A stretch of 57,269 bases of DNA from Clostridiales bacterium (GCA_012521895.1 JAAYLK010000046.1:1-57269), one strand, 5' to 3'; positions 24,458 through 34,220 are shown, numbered from the stretch's first letter. A program made the numbers and translations. Notes: generated by a model from the sequence alone, not told the origin.

Positions 24458-25209
24458 CCTTCTGCCAAATCGGGGTCATCAAACAATTGAGGATCTTTGC
24501 GCAAGAGGGTTTTAAGCGTTTCATAGGTTTTCCGGGCGTCCAGCAGCAGGGCGTCCGCGCTGCCAAACTTGCCGTGGCTTAAGGCGCCGGCTTGTTCCAA
24601 CGCGGCCTGCGCCTTGGGGAACTGCTCCGAGGGCTGGCCCCGGTGCGGGCAGGAGCGCATGGTGAACGAGGAGCCGTCCGGGCGGTCCATGATGAAGTCC
24701 ATCTGCTCCCCCAGCCTATTAGGGATGTCCAGCCATTCCTCCACCCCATGGATGAAGGTGCAGCGGTTGAGCCCGCAACCCGCCATCAGGATCTTGCCGT
24801 TCAATTCCATCAGTTTGTGCCAGGCGGAGCGTTCCCCGCAGGGCGTGGTGTTCAAGTGGTCTTCCGACACGATGAAATCGGCTTTGCTGCCTATGGCGGC
24901 CACCGAATGGGTCGGGTGGAGGCTGCGCACAATGCCCGGGCGCTTCCTAAAGGTCTCCGTCAGCAGGCCCACGATGGAGGGCGTTTTTCGCGCGTCAAAC
25001 ACTGGGGGCTTATCGTCAATAATTTTCCAAGACAGGGTGGGCAGCACCAGGGTGCCCCCCTTTAGATAGCCTGTCAGGGCATCCAGCACGGCCTCCGCAC
25101 CGCCTTCCACCGGGCCAATGGCCTTCATGGAGGAGTGCATCAGCAGGGTATCCTGCGGCTTTACCCCCAGGGCGGCCAGGTCCTGCTGAAGGGAAATGAT
25201 GGTGTTCAT
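24454..25209 (-). CDS. AAC(3) family N-acetyltransferase
   Basis: A 251-residue member of the antibiotic N-acetyltransferase family (aminoglycoside 3-N-acetyltransferase fold, YokD-like). Typical elements are LLMHSSMKAIG near the N terminus, GGTLVLPTLSW, the SLHPTHSVAAIG segment with the conserved His residues, and the CTFIHGVEEW stretch. Many chromosomal members do not confer resistance, so the natural substrate is open. It lies three bases downstream of the DUF1846 gene on the same strand and ends tail-to-tail with the FMN-binding gene, sharing four bases. Confidence 0.85.
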   Translation of the reverse strand: MNTIISLQQDLAALGVKPQDTLLMHSSMKAIGPVEGGAEAVLDALTGYLKGGTLVLPTLSWKIIDDKPPVFDARKTPSIVGLLTETFRKRPGIVRSLHPTHSVAAIGSKADFIVSEDHLNTTPCGERSAWHKLMELNGKILMAGCGLNRCTFIHGVEEWLDIPNRLGEQMDFIMDRPDGSSFTMRSCPHRGQPSEQFPKAQAALEQAGALSHGKFGSADALLLDARKTYETLKTLLRKDPQLFDDPDLAEG

Positions 25210-25212
25210 CCC

Positions 25213-26700
25213 TCAGCGCCCCCTGTGATAGAGCTTGCGGCTTTGGTACTGCGGATCACAGGTCAGGTTGACGCCCAGGCGGCGGAAGATGTTCTCATCA
25301 ACAGACGACAGAATCACCGAGGTGTGCACCTCGCAGCCCTTCAACAAAGGCAGCTGGGACAGCGCCAGGGCCGCCCGGGGGCTATTGGCCGCGGTGATGG
25401 ACAGGGCCACCAGCACCTCATCCGTGTGCAGGCGGGGGTTGTTGTTGCCCAGGTAGTTCAGCTTCAGATTCTGGATGGGCTCAATCACTTCCGGGGGAAT
25501 CAGCTTCTCGTTTTTCGGGATGCCCGCCAGCAGCTTGAGGGCGTTGAGGATCAGCGCCGAGGAGGTTCCCAGGAGGCTGGAGGTCTTGCCGGTGACGATG
25601 GCGCCGGAGGGCAGTTCCACCGCGGCGGCGGGCGCGCCCGTGCTGTCGGCGCGCTTGCGCGCGGCGGCGATCACCGGGCGGTCCTCGTCTGACAGGTTCA
25701 TCTGCTGCATCAGCAGGCGCAGCTTGGCCACCTCTTCTTCCGTGGCGTGCCCGCGGCGCTGCTCGCACAAAGTGGTGTACAGCCGGCGGATGACCTCCTG
25801 CTTGGCCGCGGCCTCCACCACCGCTTCATCGGTGATGCACTTGCCCACCATGTTCACCCCCATGTCCGTGGGGGATTTATAAGGCATCTCGCCCCAGATG
25901 CGCTCAAAGATGGCGCTTAAAATGGGGAAGACTTCGATGTCGCGGTTGTAGTTGACCGCCAGCTCGCCATAGGTCTCCAGGTGGAAGGGGTCGATCATGT
26001 TGACGTCGCCCAGGTCCACCGTGGCCGCCTCATAGGCGATGTTCACCGGGTGCTTGAGCGGCAGGTTCCAGATGGGGAAGGTTTCAAACTTGGCGTAGCC
26101 GGCCTTGATGCCGCGCTGGTGATCTTGATAGAGCTGGCTCATGCACACGGCCATCTTGCCGCTGCCGGGTCCAGGCGCCGTCACCAGCACCAGGGGGCGG
26201 GTGGTTTCGATGTAGTCATCCTTGCCATAGCCCTTGTCAGACACCACCAGGGCGATGTCGGAGGGGTAGTTGGCAATCGGGTAATGCGCGTACACCTTCA
26301 TGCCCAGGCTGCGCAGGCGCTTGCGGAAGGCGACGGCCTGGGGCTGGGAGGCCCAGTGGGTTATGACCACGCTGTCCACCAGCATGTCCACCGCGCGGAA
26401 GGCGTCAATCAATCGCAGCACATCCTGGTCATAGGTGATGCCCAGGTCGCCGCGCACCTTGTTTTTGGCGATGTCATCAGCGGAGATGGCGATGACGATC
26501 TCGGTCTGGTCGGACAAGCTGCGCAGCATGGAAATCTTGCTGTCAGGCCGGAAGCCGGGCAGCACCCGGGCGGCGTGGTTGTCATCAAACAGCTTGCCGC
26601 CCAGCTCCAGGTAGAGCTTGCCGCCAAACTGGTTGACGCGTTCCAGAATCTTCTCGGACTGGGTTTTGGTGTACAGGTCATGGTCAAAACCTACGCGCAT
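25213..26700 (-). CDS. DUF1846 (UPF0371) family protein
   Basis: A 495-residue protein matching the UPF0371/DUF1846 family along its length: GFDHDLYTKTQSEKILERV at the start, KLYLELGGKLFDD, and a VTAPGPGSGKMAVCMSQLY segment that resembles a P-loop. Members have a known fold with nucleotide-binding-like features, but no reaction is established. ATG 26700 is preferred to upstream starts because AAGGAGG stands just before it. It seems to form a two-gene operon with the AAC(3)-family gene. A small CAAGGGC/GCCCTTG hairpin (26725-26742) lies in its leader. Confidence 0.9.
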   Translation of the reverse strand: MRVGFDHDLYTKTQSEKILERVNQFGGKLYLELGGKLFDDNHAARVLPGFRPDSKISMLRSLSDQTEIVIAISADDIAKNKVRGDLGITYDQDVLRLIDAFRAVDMLVDSVVITHWASQPQAVAFRKRLRSLGMKVYAHYPIANYPSDIALVVSDKGYGKDDYIETTRPLVLVTAPGPGSGKMAVCMSQLYQDHQRGIKAGYAKFETFPIWNLPLKHPVNIAYEAATVDLGDVNMIDPFHLETYGELAVNYNRDIEVFPILSAIFERIWGEMPYKSPTDMGVNMVGKCITDEAVVEAAAKQEVIRRLYTTLCEQRRGHATEEEVAKLRLLMQQMNLSDEDRPVIAAARKRADSTGAPAAAVELPSGAIVTGKTSSLLGTSSALILNALKLLAGIPKNEKLIPPEVIEPIQNLKLNYLGNNNPRLHTDEVLVALSITAANSPRAALALSQLPLLKGCEVHTSVILSSVDENIFRRLGVNLTCDPQYQSRKLYHRGR

Positions 26701-26765
26701 GCATCCTCCTTCACATGAAAAGCACAAGGGCAAGCGCCCTTGCATGGAAAATATAAACGTACCTT

Positions 26766-26794
26766 ATTCTATGGCATCCAGCGGATGATTGCAA
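26766..26794 (-). promoter_or_regulatory. Promoter of the DUF1846-AAC(3) operon
   Basis: On the minus strand TTGCAA (26794-26789) and TAGAAT (26771-26766) are 17 bp apart. Confidence 0.6.
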
Positions 26795-26883
26795 CCAGGC
26801 CCAAGTTAAAAACAAAAAGTATGCGCGGGACGAACAATCGCTTCCAGCGCGTTGTATGGGCAGTGAAAACAAGGAGAGAGCCG

Positions 26884-28482
26884 ATGAAAAAGAGCATTGC
26901 GGTCGTCCTGGCGCTGATTTTGATGATGGCGTACACGCAGGGTTTGGGGGAAGGCGGGCCAGAAGCCTTGACCCAAAGCCAAGGCTACAAAGGCTATGAG
27001 GTGCTGTCGGAAGTGGAAATTCCGGGCGGAACCTGGGCCTTTGGCACTTTGAAGAAGGGCAGGGAGAACGCGCTGGCCGGCTTTGAGAAGGTGGATGGGC
27101 AATGGATTGAGCGCATCATCACCAAGGAGGCCCTGCCCCAGGGGGACATGCGGTACACCCTGATGGATGTGAGCGGCACATCCAAATTTTCTCTGAAGGG
27201 CGAGTTCCAGGAGGACTACCCCGGGGAAGTCTACGGCAAGGCCTTTGCCATGGGCTGGAGCAACGGCGAATACTGGGAAAACGCCATGACCTTTGAGCAG
27301 GACAAGGAAGGCGTGTGGCGGCTGGTCTTTTATGCCCATAACGGCCAATCCGGCATGATAGACATCGCGCCAAAAAAGGATGGCAAATCGGCCACCTTCT
27401 ATTTCCTGGAGGAAAGCGAGGACAGGACGCGCTACGACATCCCCTTTGACAGCGATTTGCGCACTTTCATGTTCACGCTGCTGCCTAAAACGCCCGAGCA
27501 GGCCGCCCAGCCACTTGCCTTGCCGCCCGTCATTCCCACAGGCTGGCTGAGTGCCCGGGAGGTGCCGCTGGAAGGTGATCAACTGATCCCCGTGTACACC
27601 TCGCCCCATGACAAGCCCTACCGCGCGGCAAAAGGCAAGGCCGCCTTGAGCCCCGCCGCCTGGGTGCAGGTGTTTGGGGTGAATGCCGGTTACGCGATGG
27701 TGCAGTATGCCATCTCGCCCGGACAGTACCGCATCGGCTACATTGACACAAAGCACCTGCCGGACTGGTATGAGCCGCTGGAGTTGAAGTTTAAAAGAAC
27801 GTCCGCCATCGTGGACACAGCGTATGAAGCCACCGATGACCCGCTCAAGGGCAGGAGCACCTTGTTTTCCTTGAAGAAAGGCCAGGAAGTGACCCTGCTG
27901 TCCAAGATGGGCAATGACGCCTATTTTGAGACCTATATCGGCAACCAGGTGGCGCGCGCCTTCGCGCCCCTGGGCATTTTTTCGGCTGACCCACAGCCAG
28001 AGGGCAATCAGCGCGCCATGATGAGCCGGGCTGGCGAGGAAACGCATGAAGTGATGCTGACACAGGCCAGCCTCTCCCCCCTGCCCTATGCCCTGTATGT
28101 GGACCTGGGCGGCTTTTATGTGGACCACGCCTTGGATTCCGTGTTGATAGCCATGAGAGACAAGCCCTTTGAAGAGGATGCCTATATCATCCTGCGCACA
28201 GGCGGAAAGGAAGACCTGGACAGGCTGGAGACGGAAATGAAGGGCAATGGCTTTGAATGGACCGCCTGGGACTGGCCGCTGGTGTTTGGTGCCTTGCCAA
28301 GGGAGCAGCGGGAAACCTACCTCTTGCGGATGCAGAAGGGCAATCAATTGGTGTATGCGCTGGCGCTGTACCAATTGGACACGCCGCTGTTGATGATGAT
28401 TTACACGCCGGCGAACCTGATGCAAACCTGGGGCCAGCACCTGTTTGACATGGCGGCCACCCTTGAAATCACAAAGGATTAG
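26884..28482 (+). CDS. Uncharacterised secreted protein
   Basis: A 532-residue protein with a signal peptide (MKKSIAVVLALILMMAYTQG). The first 190 residues are beta-rich (GGTWAFGTLKKG, VWRLVFYAHNG); a middle part has spaced strands reminiscent of SH3 modules (LIPVYTSPHDKPYRAAKG, AWVQVFGVNAGYAMVQY, GYIDTKHL), which are found in the other secreted proteins of this window; the C-terminal 130 residues lack a recognisable fold. No catalytic motif is seen. ATG 26884 follows AAGGAGAG and sets the signal peptide at the N terminus. Its last four bases overlap the PHP-domain gene on the other strand. Confidence 0.7.
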   Translation: MKKSIAVVLALILMMAYTQGLGEGGPEALTQSQGYKGYEVLSEVEIPGGTWAFGTLKKGRENALAGFEKVDGQWIERIITKEALPQGDMRYTLMDVSGTSKFSLKGEFQEDYPGEVYGKAFAMGWSNGEYWENAMTFEQDKEGVWRLVFYAHNGQSGMIDIAPKKDGKSATFYFLEESEDRTRYDIPFDSDLRTFMFTLLPKTPEQAAQPLALPPVIPTGWLSAREVPLEGDQLIPVYTSPHDKPYRAAKGKAALSPAAWVQVFGVNAGYAMVQYAISPGQYRIGYIDTKHLPDWYEPLELKFKRTSAIVDTAYEATDDPLKGRSTLFSLKKGQEVTLLSKMGNDAYFETYIGNQVARAFAPLGIFSADPQPEGNQRAMMSRAGEETHEVMLTQASLSPLPYALYVDLGGFYVDHALDSVLIAMRDKPFEEDAYIILRTGGKEDLDRLETEMKGNGFEWTAWDWPLVFGALPREQRETYLLRMQKGNQLVYALALYQLDTPLLMMIYTPANLMQTWGQHLFDMAATLEITKD

Positions 28483-29360
28483 ACAGCAAAGGGATTCAGC
28501 CAAGCCTTCCTGCCCTGCTCATCCTCAATGACCACTCGGATGAAGGATTCGCCGCGCCGGGCGTCCACGGTATGCCGGGCATTGGTCAGCCCCTGGCCGA
28601 CATAGGCGCGCTCGTTGGCCCAGGCCAGGTTGGAATGGAAGGCAATCCTGCTGACCCTGGAGCATTCCACCCGCGCCACGCCCTCTTCATACACCACGCG
28701 CGCAAAGCGCGGGCCCTGGCTGGCATAGAACCGCCCGGCCTTCAAGGCGGACAGGATGCCGTCTTGGGTCAAGCTGTCCGCCTGCACCAGGGTGAAGCCA
28801 TCAAATAACTCACATTCATAGGCATGGCTGTCATCACAGGCGATGGTGAGGTACAGGAAGCCGTCCTGCGCCATCAGGTCCAGAAAGTGGGTGGAGTCCG
28901 CGCGGAAGGCATCATAGGGCGGCTTGGAGCCGCTGTTGTAGATTTCCACGCCGGATAAGCCTGTGAGGGGCCTGATGGTGTGAAGGCGGTTCATGGACCA
29001 GTGCGGATGCGCCAGGAAGCACAGTCCGCCATGTCGCCTGATCAGGTCAATGCCCTGCTGGCTGGTGTATTCAAAGGGGGCATGCTGCTCAAAGTCCGCA
29101 TCAAAGCCGATGCCCAGCAGGTGGATGACCTCGGCCTGGCTGGGCTCCTCATCCAGTTCAATGCCATTCAGCAGCAGCATTTTCCCCTGGTAGTCCGGCA
29201 CCCTTGTTACATGGCGGTGGTCGGTGATGGCCACGAAATCAAAGCCCGCGTCCTCATAGGCCTTGAGGGCCTCCAACGGCGCCAGCCGGCCGTCTGAAAA
29301 CGTGGTGTGCATGTGCAGGTTGCCCTTGTATTCATTTCCGTTTGACTGATAAATGACCAT
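28479..29360 (-). CDS. PHP-domain metal-dependent phosphoesterase
   Basis: A 293-residue PHP-family hydrolase. The metal-binding set is visible: HMHT (His16, His18), TDH (Asp47-His48), an ELDE Glu motif, AHPHW near 118-122 and CDDSHAY near 185. The short C-terminal part (about 210-293) is a beta-rich extension common in stand-alone PHP proteins. Substrates of this branch include nucleoside phosphates and histidinol phosphate, so the reaction is not assigned. It lies downstream of the sigma/anti-sigma pair, but a strong terminator separates them, so it is probably transcribed alone. Confidence 0.85.
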   Translation of the reverse strand: MVIYQSNGNEYKGNLHMHTTFSDGRLAPLEALKAYEDAGFDFVAITDHRHVTRVPDYQGKMLLLNGIELDEEPSQAEVIHLLGIGFDADFEQHAPFEYTSQQGIDLIRRHGGLCFLAHPHWSMNRLHTIRPLTGLSGVEIYNSGSKPPYDAFRADSTHFLDLMAQDGFLYLTIACDDSHAYECELFDGFTLVQADSLTQDGILSALKAGRFYASQGPRFARVVYEEGVARVECSRVSRIAFHSNLAWANERAYVGQGLTNARHTVDARRGESFIRVVIEDEQGRKAWLNPFAV

Positions 29361-29380
29361 GACAACACTCCCTTAAAGAA

Positions 29381-29422
29381 GAATCCCTGTGGTGAATTGT
29401 AGCAAAGCGACCACAGGGATTC
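29381..29422 (-). terminator. Terminator of the sigma/anti-sigma operon
   Basis: GAATCCCTGTGGT (29381-29393) and ACCACAGGGATTC (29410-29422) form a perfect 13-bp stem; on the minus strand TTCTTCTTT follows. Confidence 0.85.
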
Positions 29423-29440
29423 AATGATAATGAAGGAGGG

Positions 29441-30376
29441 TTAGGCTTCCTGCTGCTCGCGCCGCAGCCGCCAGAACACCAGCCAGGCGATGTACAGGAA
29501 GGCGGCGCAGGCCAAAATCCAGATGAGGTCACGCAGCAGGCTGTAGTAGGACAGGGTGAAAATGCCTTTGATGAGCAGGTGGGCCAGCAGGTAGGACAGC
29601 GGCAAGCCCAGAAGGTTGAGAAGGACCAACCTGATGCGTTCTTTGTGAAAGAACAGCAATAACAGCACAAGCAGGACAAGGAATGCAATCCCCACCAAGC
29701 GCAGATAGTACGCCAGCGCCAGCCTGGGAAGGTTCATCCAACCTTCATTTTCCGAATTGGTGCCGGTCAGCAGGCGGCTTAACTCCCCGGTTTTGACATA
29801 GTACACGGTGATTGCCTGTTGGGGGTCCTCCAGCATGAGTGTCGTCGCGTTTTGTGCCATGCTGACCTGCCCATCTTGATGGATGAGGGGCGTGCGCGCC
29901 TGGCGGCTGATGACAGGCAAGAGCTCAAAGCGCGGCTTGAACAAAGACAGCTCAATCATGGTGAGCCCCGGGCGTTCAGGATCGCGGCTTGTGTTCACCT
30001 CCAGGGAGTAGCCCGGCGCCTTGTGCCTGACCTGGAGCGTGTCAGCCTGCCTGGTGACCTCCACCAAGCCTTCCTGGTAGGAGAGATAGTTGTAATCCGT
30101 CAAGTACGCCACCACAGCGGAAGCCGCCGCCAGCAGCAGCATGCCGGCCAGCAGCACAGCCAGCAGCCTGCGCTTTTTGATGCTTTTTGAGATGTTATTA
30201 AGCGGCAGGGCGGGCGATTGCGGCAGGGCGGGGCTTTCCCGCAGTTGTTTCAGCTCCTTTGAACAGGAAGGGCAGTCCTTTATGTGCTCATCAACAGCCT
30301 GTTTGGACTGCTCACTGAGCATGCCCTCATGATACAGGGGCAGCAGGTCTTCAATGATGGCGCAATCAAGCTTCAT
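29441..30376 (-). CDS. Zinc-finger (zf-HC2) anti-sigma factor, multi-pass
   Basis: A 311-residue membrane protein. The cytosolic N terminus has the ZAS pattern DEHIKDCPSC (His, then Cys-x2-Cys), which binds ECF sigma factors. One membrane helix follows near 70-92, an extracellular part of about 110 residues, and then three further hydrophobic segments near the C terminus. Classical anti-sigma factors have only one membrane helix, so the C-terminal bundle is unusual and could act as a sensor or transporter-like module. The start overlaps the sigma gene by 11 bases, as expected for a co-translated pair. ATG 30382 is an alternative start. Confidence 0.8.
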   Translation of the reverse strand: MKLDCAIIEDLLPLYHEGMLSEQSKQAVDEHIKDCPSCSKELKQLRESPALPQSPALPLNNISKSIKKRRLLAVLLAGMLLLAAASAVVAYLTDYNYLSYQEGLVEVTRQADTLQVRHKAPGYSLEVNTSRDPERPGLTMIELSLFKPRFELLPVISRQARTPLIHQDGQVSMAQNATTLMLEDPQQAITVYYVKTGELSRLLTGTNSENEGWMNLPRLALAYYLRLVGIAFLVLLVLLLLFFHKERIRLVLLNLLGLPLSYLLAHLLIKGIFTLSYYSLLRDLIWILACAAFLYIAWLVFWRLRREQQEA

Positions 30377-30857
30377 TCTCATCCTCCATTTGTTGTCTCA
30401 ACGCTTTGCGCGCGCGGTGGTAGGTCACACAAGCCCAGTTCTCGCTCTTTTGATACAAGCTTGCGATCTGCCGGAAGCTGAGGCCTTCAAGAGCCCGCAG
30501 GCGCACAATCTGCCGGGCCGGTTCGCCCAGAGCATCCAGCAGGCGCATGGCCTGCTCGCCTTCGTCTTTATCAGCCAACAGGTCTGACACATCCACCTGG
30601 TCGGTGTACTCAGGCAGGTCCGCCATGACCACCTCACGTTTCTGCTTGCGCAATACAGAAATGTAGTGGTTGCGGGCGATGCGGCACAGCCAGAAGCGGA
30701 TGTCATTGTCCCCGCGGTAGGTGTGGATACTCTCCATGGCTTTTAGGAAGGCGGCGCTGCAGATGTCCTCCGCCAGCACCCGGTCGCGGCACAGGGAGAG
30801 GGCATAGCGGTAGACATCCGCAAAATACGCCCGGTACACCGCCTGCATGCGCTCCAC
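30366..30857 (-). CDS. ECF-type RNA polymerase sigma factor
   Basis: A 163-residue sigma factor with region 2 (DVYRYALSLCRDRVLAED, then FWLCRIARNHYISVLRK) for -10 recognition and core binding, and region 4 (LEGLSFRQIASLYQKSENW, TYHRARKALRQ) for -35 binding. Region 3 is absent, as in all ECF factors. Translation starts at GTG 30857 behind AGGAGGTG. The cognate membrane anti-sigma factor overlaps it. The target promoters are not evident in this window, and no repeated ECF-like promoter was found upstream of it. Confidence 0.93.
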   Translation of the reverse strand: MERMQAVYRAYFADVYRYALSLCRDRVLAEDICSAAFLKAMESIHTYRGDNDIRFWLCRIARNHYISVLRKQKREVVMADLPEYTDQVDVSDLLADKDEGEQAMRLLDALGEPARQIVRLRALEGLSFRQIASLYQKSENWACVTYHRARKALRQQMEDENEA

Positions 30858-30961
30858 TGCCCCACCTCCTCACCCCACAGACGCTTGAAAAATCAAAACA
30901 TGACAAGTATAACAAAAAATCCGCCCCAGGCCGGGACGGAGGCTTGGTTTTGGTTGTTGTA

Positions 30962-32146
30962 TCAGCCCAGCATCTCGTGGCTCAGCTGCCCCAGGATAAC
31001 GATGCCCTCCTCAATCTGCTCTGCGCTGGGCAGGGAGAAGTTCAAACGGATGCCGTTGTTGGGCCGGCTCGGGTCCACGGTGAAGGCGGAGCCGGGCACG
31101 GTGATGACGCGGCGTTTGACCGCCTCATTGACAAAGGGCAGGGAATCCATCCCCTCCGGCAGCCAGGCCATGATGAAGAAGCCCCCCTGGGGACGCTGCC
31201 AGCGTACATCCTTGTGCATATGTTTTTCAAGCGCCGCTGACATCACATTGGCCTTCGCCTTGTAGCGCGGCAGCAGGGAAGCCACATGGGCCTCGTAGCC
31301 GTCCTTCAGCATCGCGTGGCACATCATCTGATACAGGGTGCTGGAGTGGACGTCCACGCCCTGTTTGGCGATTTTACACTTGGTATGCAGCGCCTTGTTG
31401 TACACCAGATAGCCCACGCGCATGCCAGGCGCCAGGGTTTTTGAGAAGCTGCCGGAGTAGAGCACGCGGCCGTCCTGGTCCATGGATTTGACGGAGGGAA
31501 TCCAGGCCCCCTCATAGCGCAGTTCGCCGTAGGGGTTGTCCTCAAACACCATCACATTGTATTGCTTGGCCAACTGGTAGATGGCCTTGCGTTTTTCGTG
31601 GGAGGTTGTGTAGCCCGAGGGGTTTTGGAAGGTGGAGATCATGTAGAAAAAGCTGGGTTTTTCTGTGGCGAAAGCCGCTTCCAGCGCTTCCAGGTTGACG
31701 CCGTCGCTCTCCAGCGGAATGCCTTGCAGCCTGGCGCCGTAGGAGCGGAAGGCGTTCATGCAGCCCACAAAGGAGGGGTTTTCCACCAGCACCCTGTCCC
31801 CCTCGTTGACAAACAGCTTGGCCACCAGGTCCGCGCACTGCTGGCCGCCGGAGAGGATGAGCAGCTCGTTGTCCGAAAAATCCAGGTGTTCTGTTTTGGT
31901 GAGGTAGGCTTTCAGGGAGGCAACCAGGGGCGGGTAGCCCTCGGAGATGCCATAGCCCAGCGTTGCCTTGGCCTTGTTTTTGATGGCGTTTTCAGCAATT
32001 TTCGCAAAGCGTTCCGTCGGGAAGCTGGCGGGCTCGGGCGCGCCGCCGCCAAAGGAAATCATGCCCGGTTCCGCCGCCAACTTGAGCAGCTCCCTGATGA
32101 TGGAGCCCTGGGCGCCGTCCATGCGCGAAGCCATGCGATAATCCAT
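30962..32146 (-). CDS. PLP-dependent aminotransferase, 2-aminoadipate/LysN type
   Basis: A 394-residue fold-type I aminotransferase. The PLP Lys is K236 in YSGSFSKTLAPGMRVGY; the upstream ILSGGQQCAD, FEDNPYGELRY and C-terminal GGFFIMAWLP segments are typical of the MocR-related branch that includes LysN and 2-aminoadipate aminotransferase. The N-terminal GntR domain of MocR regulators is missing, so it is an enzyme. The amino acid used is not determined. ATG 32146 is chosen for its spacing to GGAGGG. It is divergent from pckG and shares a palindromic intergenic region with it. Confidence 0.88.
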   Translation of the reverse strand: MDYRMASRMDGAQGSIIRELLKLAAEPGMISFGGGAPEPASFPTERFAKIAENAIKNKAKATLGYGISEGYPPLVASLKAYLTKTEHLDFSDNELLILSGGQQCADLVAKLFVNEGDRVLVENPSFVGCMNAFRSYGARLQGIPLESDGVNLEALEAAFATEKPSFFYMISTFQNPSGYTTSHEKRKAIYQLAKQYNVMVFEDNPYGELRYEGAWIPSVKSMDQDGRVLYSGSFSKTLAPGMRVGYLVYNKALHTKCKIAKQGVDVHSSTLYQMMCHAMLKDGYEAHVASLLPRYKAKANVMSAALEKHMHKDVRWQRPQGGFFIMAWLPEGMDSLPFVNEAVKRRVITVPGSAFTVDPSRPNNGIRLNFSLPSAEQIEEGIVILGQLSHEMLG

Positions 32147-32174
32147 TTCCATCCCTCCACAGTTGCTGAAAGGA

Positions 32175-32257
32175 TATATATCACAAGCGGGCCCATTCTT
32201 CAAGATTATCCAGAAACAATGAATAATCTTGACAGCGCGGAAGAGCCTTTGTACACT
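32175..32257. promoter_or_regulatory. Divergent promoters with a shared palindrome (aminotransferase/pckG)
   Basis: Minus strand: TTGAAG (32203-32198) and TATATA (32180-32175), 17 bp apart, drive the aminotransferase. Plus strand: TTGACA (32229-32234) and TACACT (32252-32257), 17 bp apart, drive pckG. Between and over the two -35 boxes lies AAGATTAT (32202-32209) and its inverted copy ATAATCTT (32223-32230), a good candidate operator for one regulator controlling both genes. Confidence 0.65.
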
Positions 32258-32391
32258 GAACCCGCCCCAAAGGCCTTGTGCCGCTTGATAAAACACAAGT
32301 TTCATGTGGTTTCTGGATGAAAACAAACCAATGAATCAGGCGGATAAAGATTCACACAAAAAACCTTCATTTCAGGAGGACAGGAGCGCGT

Positions 32392-34170
32392 ATGACCAAG
32401 CACCGGCAACTGATGCAATGGGTAGAAGAAAAGGCCGCGCTGTGCAAGCCCGACCAGGTGGTCTGGTGCGATGGCAGCCAGGAGGAATATGACCGGCTGC
32501 TAAAGCAGATGGTGGACGCCGGCGTCGCCATCAAACTCAACCAGGAACTGCGCCCTGGCTCCTACCTGTTCCGCAGCCACCCCAGCGACGTGGCACGGGT
32601 GGAGGACCGCACCTTCATCGCGTCTGACACCAAAGAAGAAGCCGGGCCCTTCAACAACTGGCGGGATCCGGTTGAACTGAAGCAGACCCTGCTGTCCCTG
32701 TTTGACGGCTGCATGCGCGGGCGGACGATGTTCGTCATCCCCTTTGTGATGGGGCCGCTGGGCTCGCCCTATGCCAAAATCGGCGTGGAACTCACCGACA
32801 GCCCCTATGTGGTGGTGAACATGCGCTTGATGACCCGCATGGGCGAGGCTGCCCTCCATATGCTGGGCACGGACGGCGACTTCATCCCTTGCCTGCATTC
32901 CGTGGGCGTCCCCCTCTCCCCCGGGCAACAAGACGATGCCTGGCCCTGCGTGCCGGTGGAGCAAAAATACATCGCCCACTTCCCCCAGGACCGCTCCATC
33001 TGGTCCTTCGGCTCAGGCTATGGCGGCAACGCCCTGCTGGGCAAGAAATGCCTGGCCCTGCGCATCGCCTCCATGATGGCCAGGGACGAGGACTGGCTGG
33101 CCGAGCACATGCTGATCCTGGGAATCACGGACCCGCAGGGCCACAAAGCCTACCTCACCGCGGCCTTCCCCAGCGCCTGCGGCAAGACCAACCTGGCCAT
33201 GCTGGTGCCTACCCTGCCTGGCTACACAGTGGAGACCATCGGCGATGACATCGCCTGGCTTTACCCGGGAAAAGACGGCAGATTGCGCGCCATCAACCCG
33301 GAGGCCGGCTTCTTTGGCGTGGCCCCCGGCACCTCTTACCAGTCCAACCCCAACGCCATGCGCACCATCGAGCGCGAAACCCTGTTTACCAACGTCGCGT
33401 TGACGGATGAGGGCGATGTGTGGTGGGAGGGCATCGGGCAGGCGGCTCCGGAGCATCTGATTGACTGGCAGGGCAAGGATTGGACGCCTGACTGCGGGAG
33501 GCCTGCAGCCCACCCCAACGCCCGTTTCACGGTGTCCGCCGCGCAGTGCCCCAGCATTTCCCCGGAATGGGAAAACCCGGAGGGCGTGCCCATTGACGCC
33601 ATGCTGTTGGGCGGCAGGCGGCCAAACACCGTGCCCCTGGTGGTGGAGAGCAAAGACTGGGCGCACGGCGTCTTCCTGGGCTCTATCATGGGGTCTGAAA
33701 TCACCGCGGCCACCATTTCCAACAACATCGGCCAGGTGCGGCGCGACCCCTTTGCCATGCTGCCCTTCGCCGGCTATCACATGAGCGATTACCTGGCCCA
33801 CTGGCTGCAAGTGCCAAACTGGCTGAATGAACAAGTTTTACCGCGCGTCTACCATGTGAACTGGTTCCGCAAAGGTGCCGATGGCCGCTTCCTCTGGCCC
33901 GGCTTTGGCGACAATGTACGGGTGCTGGCGTGGATCATGAGCCGCTTGCAAGGGCGGATGGAGGCCCTGGACACGCCGATTGGGTTGATGCCCAAACCAG
34001 AGGACCTTGATGTCAGCTGCCTGTCCCCCGTGCCCGATTTGGACCAGCTGCTGCGGGTGGACAGGGAGGCCTGGCAGCAGGAAGCCGCCCTCATCAAGAA
34101 GCACTACCAGGCGCTGGACCGCTTGCCGGACGAACTGAATAAGATGTTGGAAGAATTAGAAAATCATTGA
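32392..34170 (+). CDS. pckG: Phosphoenolpyruvate carboxykinase (GTP)
   Basis: A 592-residue PEP carboxykinase that interconverts oxaloacetate and PEP with GTP/GDP. The kinase-1 P-loop is FPSACGKTN with S261-N267, including the Cys typical of the GTP form, and the GFFGVAPGT and [11 protein letters not shown] segments match the GTP family (the ATP form is shorter and differs here). In anaerobes it can work in either direction. ATG 32392 has an AGGAGGACAGGAG context upstream, and the leader is about 130 bases. A hairpin terminator follows. Confidence 0.97.
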   Translation: MTKHRQLMQWVEEKAALCKPDQVVWCDGSQEEYDRLLKQMVDAGVAIKLNQELRPGSYLFRSHPSDVARVEDRTFIASDTKEEAGPFNNWRDPVELKQTLLSLFDGCMRGRTMFVIPFVMGPLGSPYAKIGVELTDSPYVVVNMRLMTRMGEAALHMLGTDGDFIPCLHSVGVPLSPGQQDDAWPCVPVEQKYIAHFPQDRSIWSFGSGYGGNALLGKKCLALRIASMMARDEDWLAEHMLILGITDPQGHKAYLTAAFPSACGKTNLAMLVPTLPGYTVETIGDDIAWLYPGKDGRLRAINPEAGFFGVAPGTSYQSNPNAMRTIERETLFTNVALTDEGDVWWEGIGQAAPEHLIDWQGKDWTPDCGRPAAHPNARFTVSAAQCPSISPEWENPEGVPIDAMLLGGRRPNTVPLVVESKDWAHGVFLGSIMGSEITAATISNNIGQVRRDPFAMLPFAGYHMSDYLAHWLQVPNWLNEQVLPRVYHVNWFRKGADGRFLWPGFGDNVRVLAWIMSRLQGRMEALDTPIGLMPKPEDLDVSCLSPVPDLDQLLRVDREAWQQEAALIKKHYQALDRLPDELNKMLEELENH

Positions 34171-34177
34171 CAGCAAA

Positions 34178-34201
34178 GGCCCCGGAGCACGCTCCGGGGC
34201 C
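34178..34201. terminator. Bidirectional terminator between pckG and the coiled-coil gene
   Basis: GGCCCCGGAG (34178-34187) pairs perfectly with CTCCGGGGCC (34192-34201) around a CACG loop. The flanks are A/T-rich on both sides (GCAAA before, AAAATTATTT after), serving two convergent genes. Confidence 0.75.
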
Positions 34202-34220
34202 AAAATTATTTGGTGGATGT

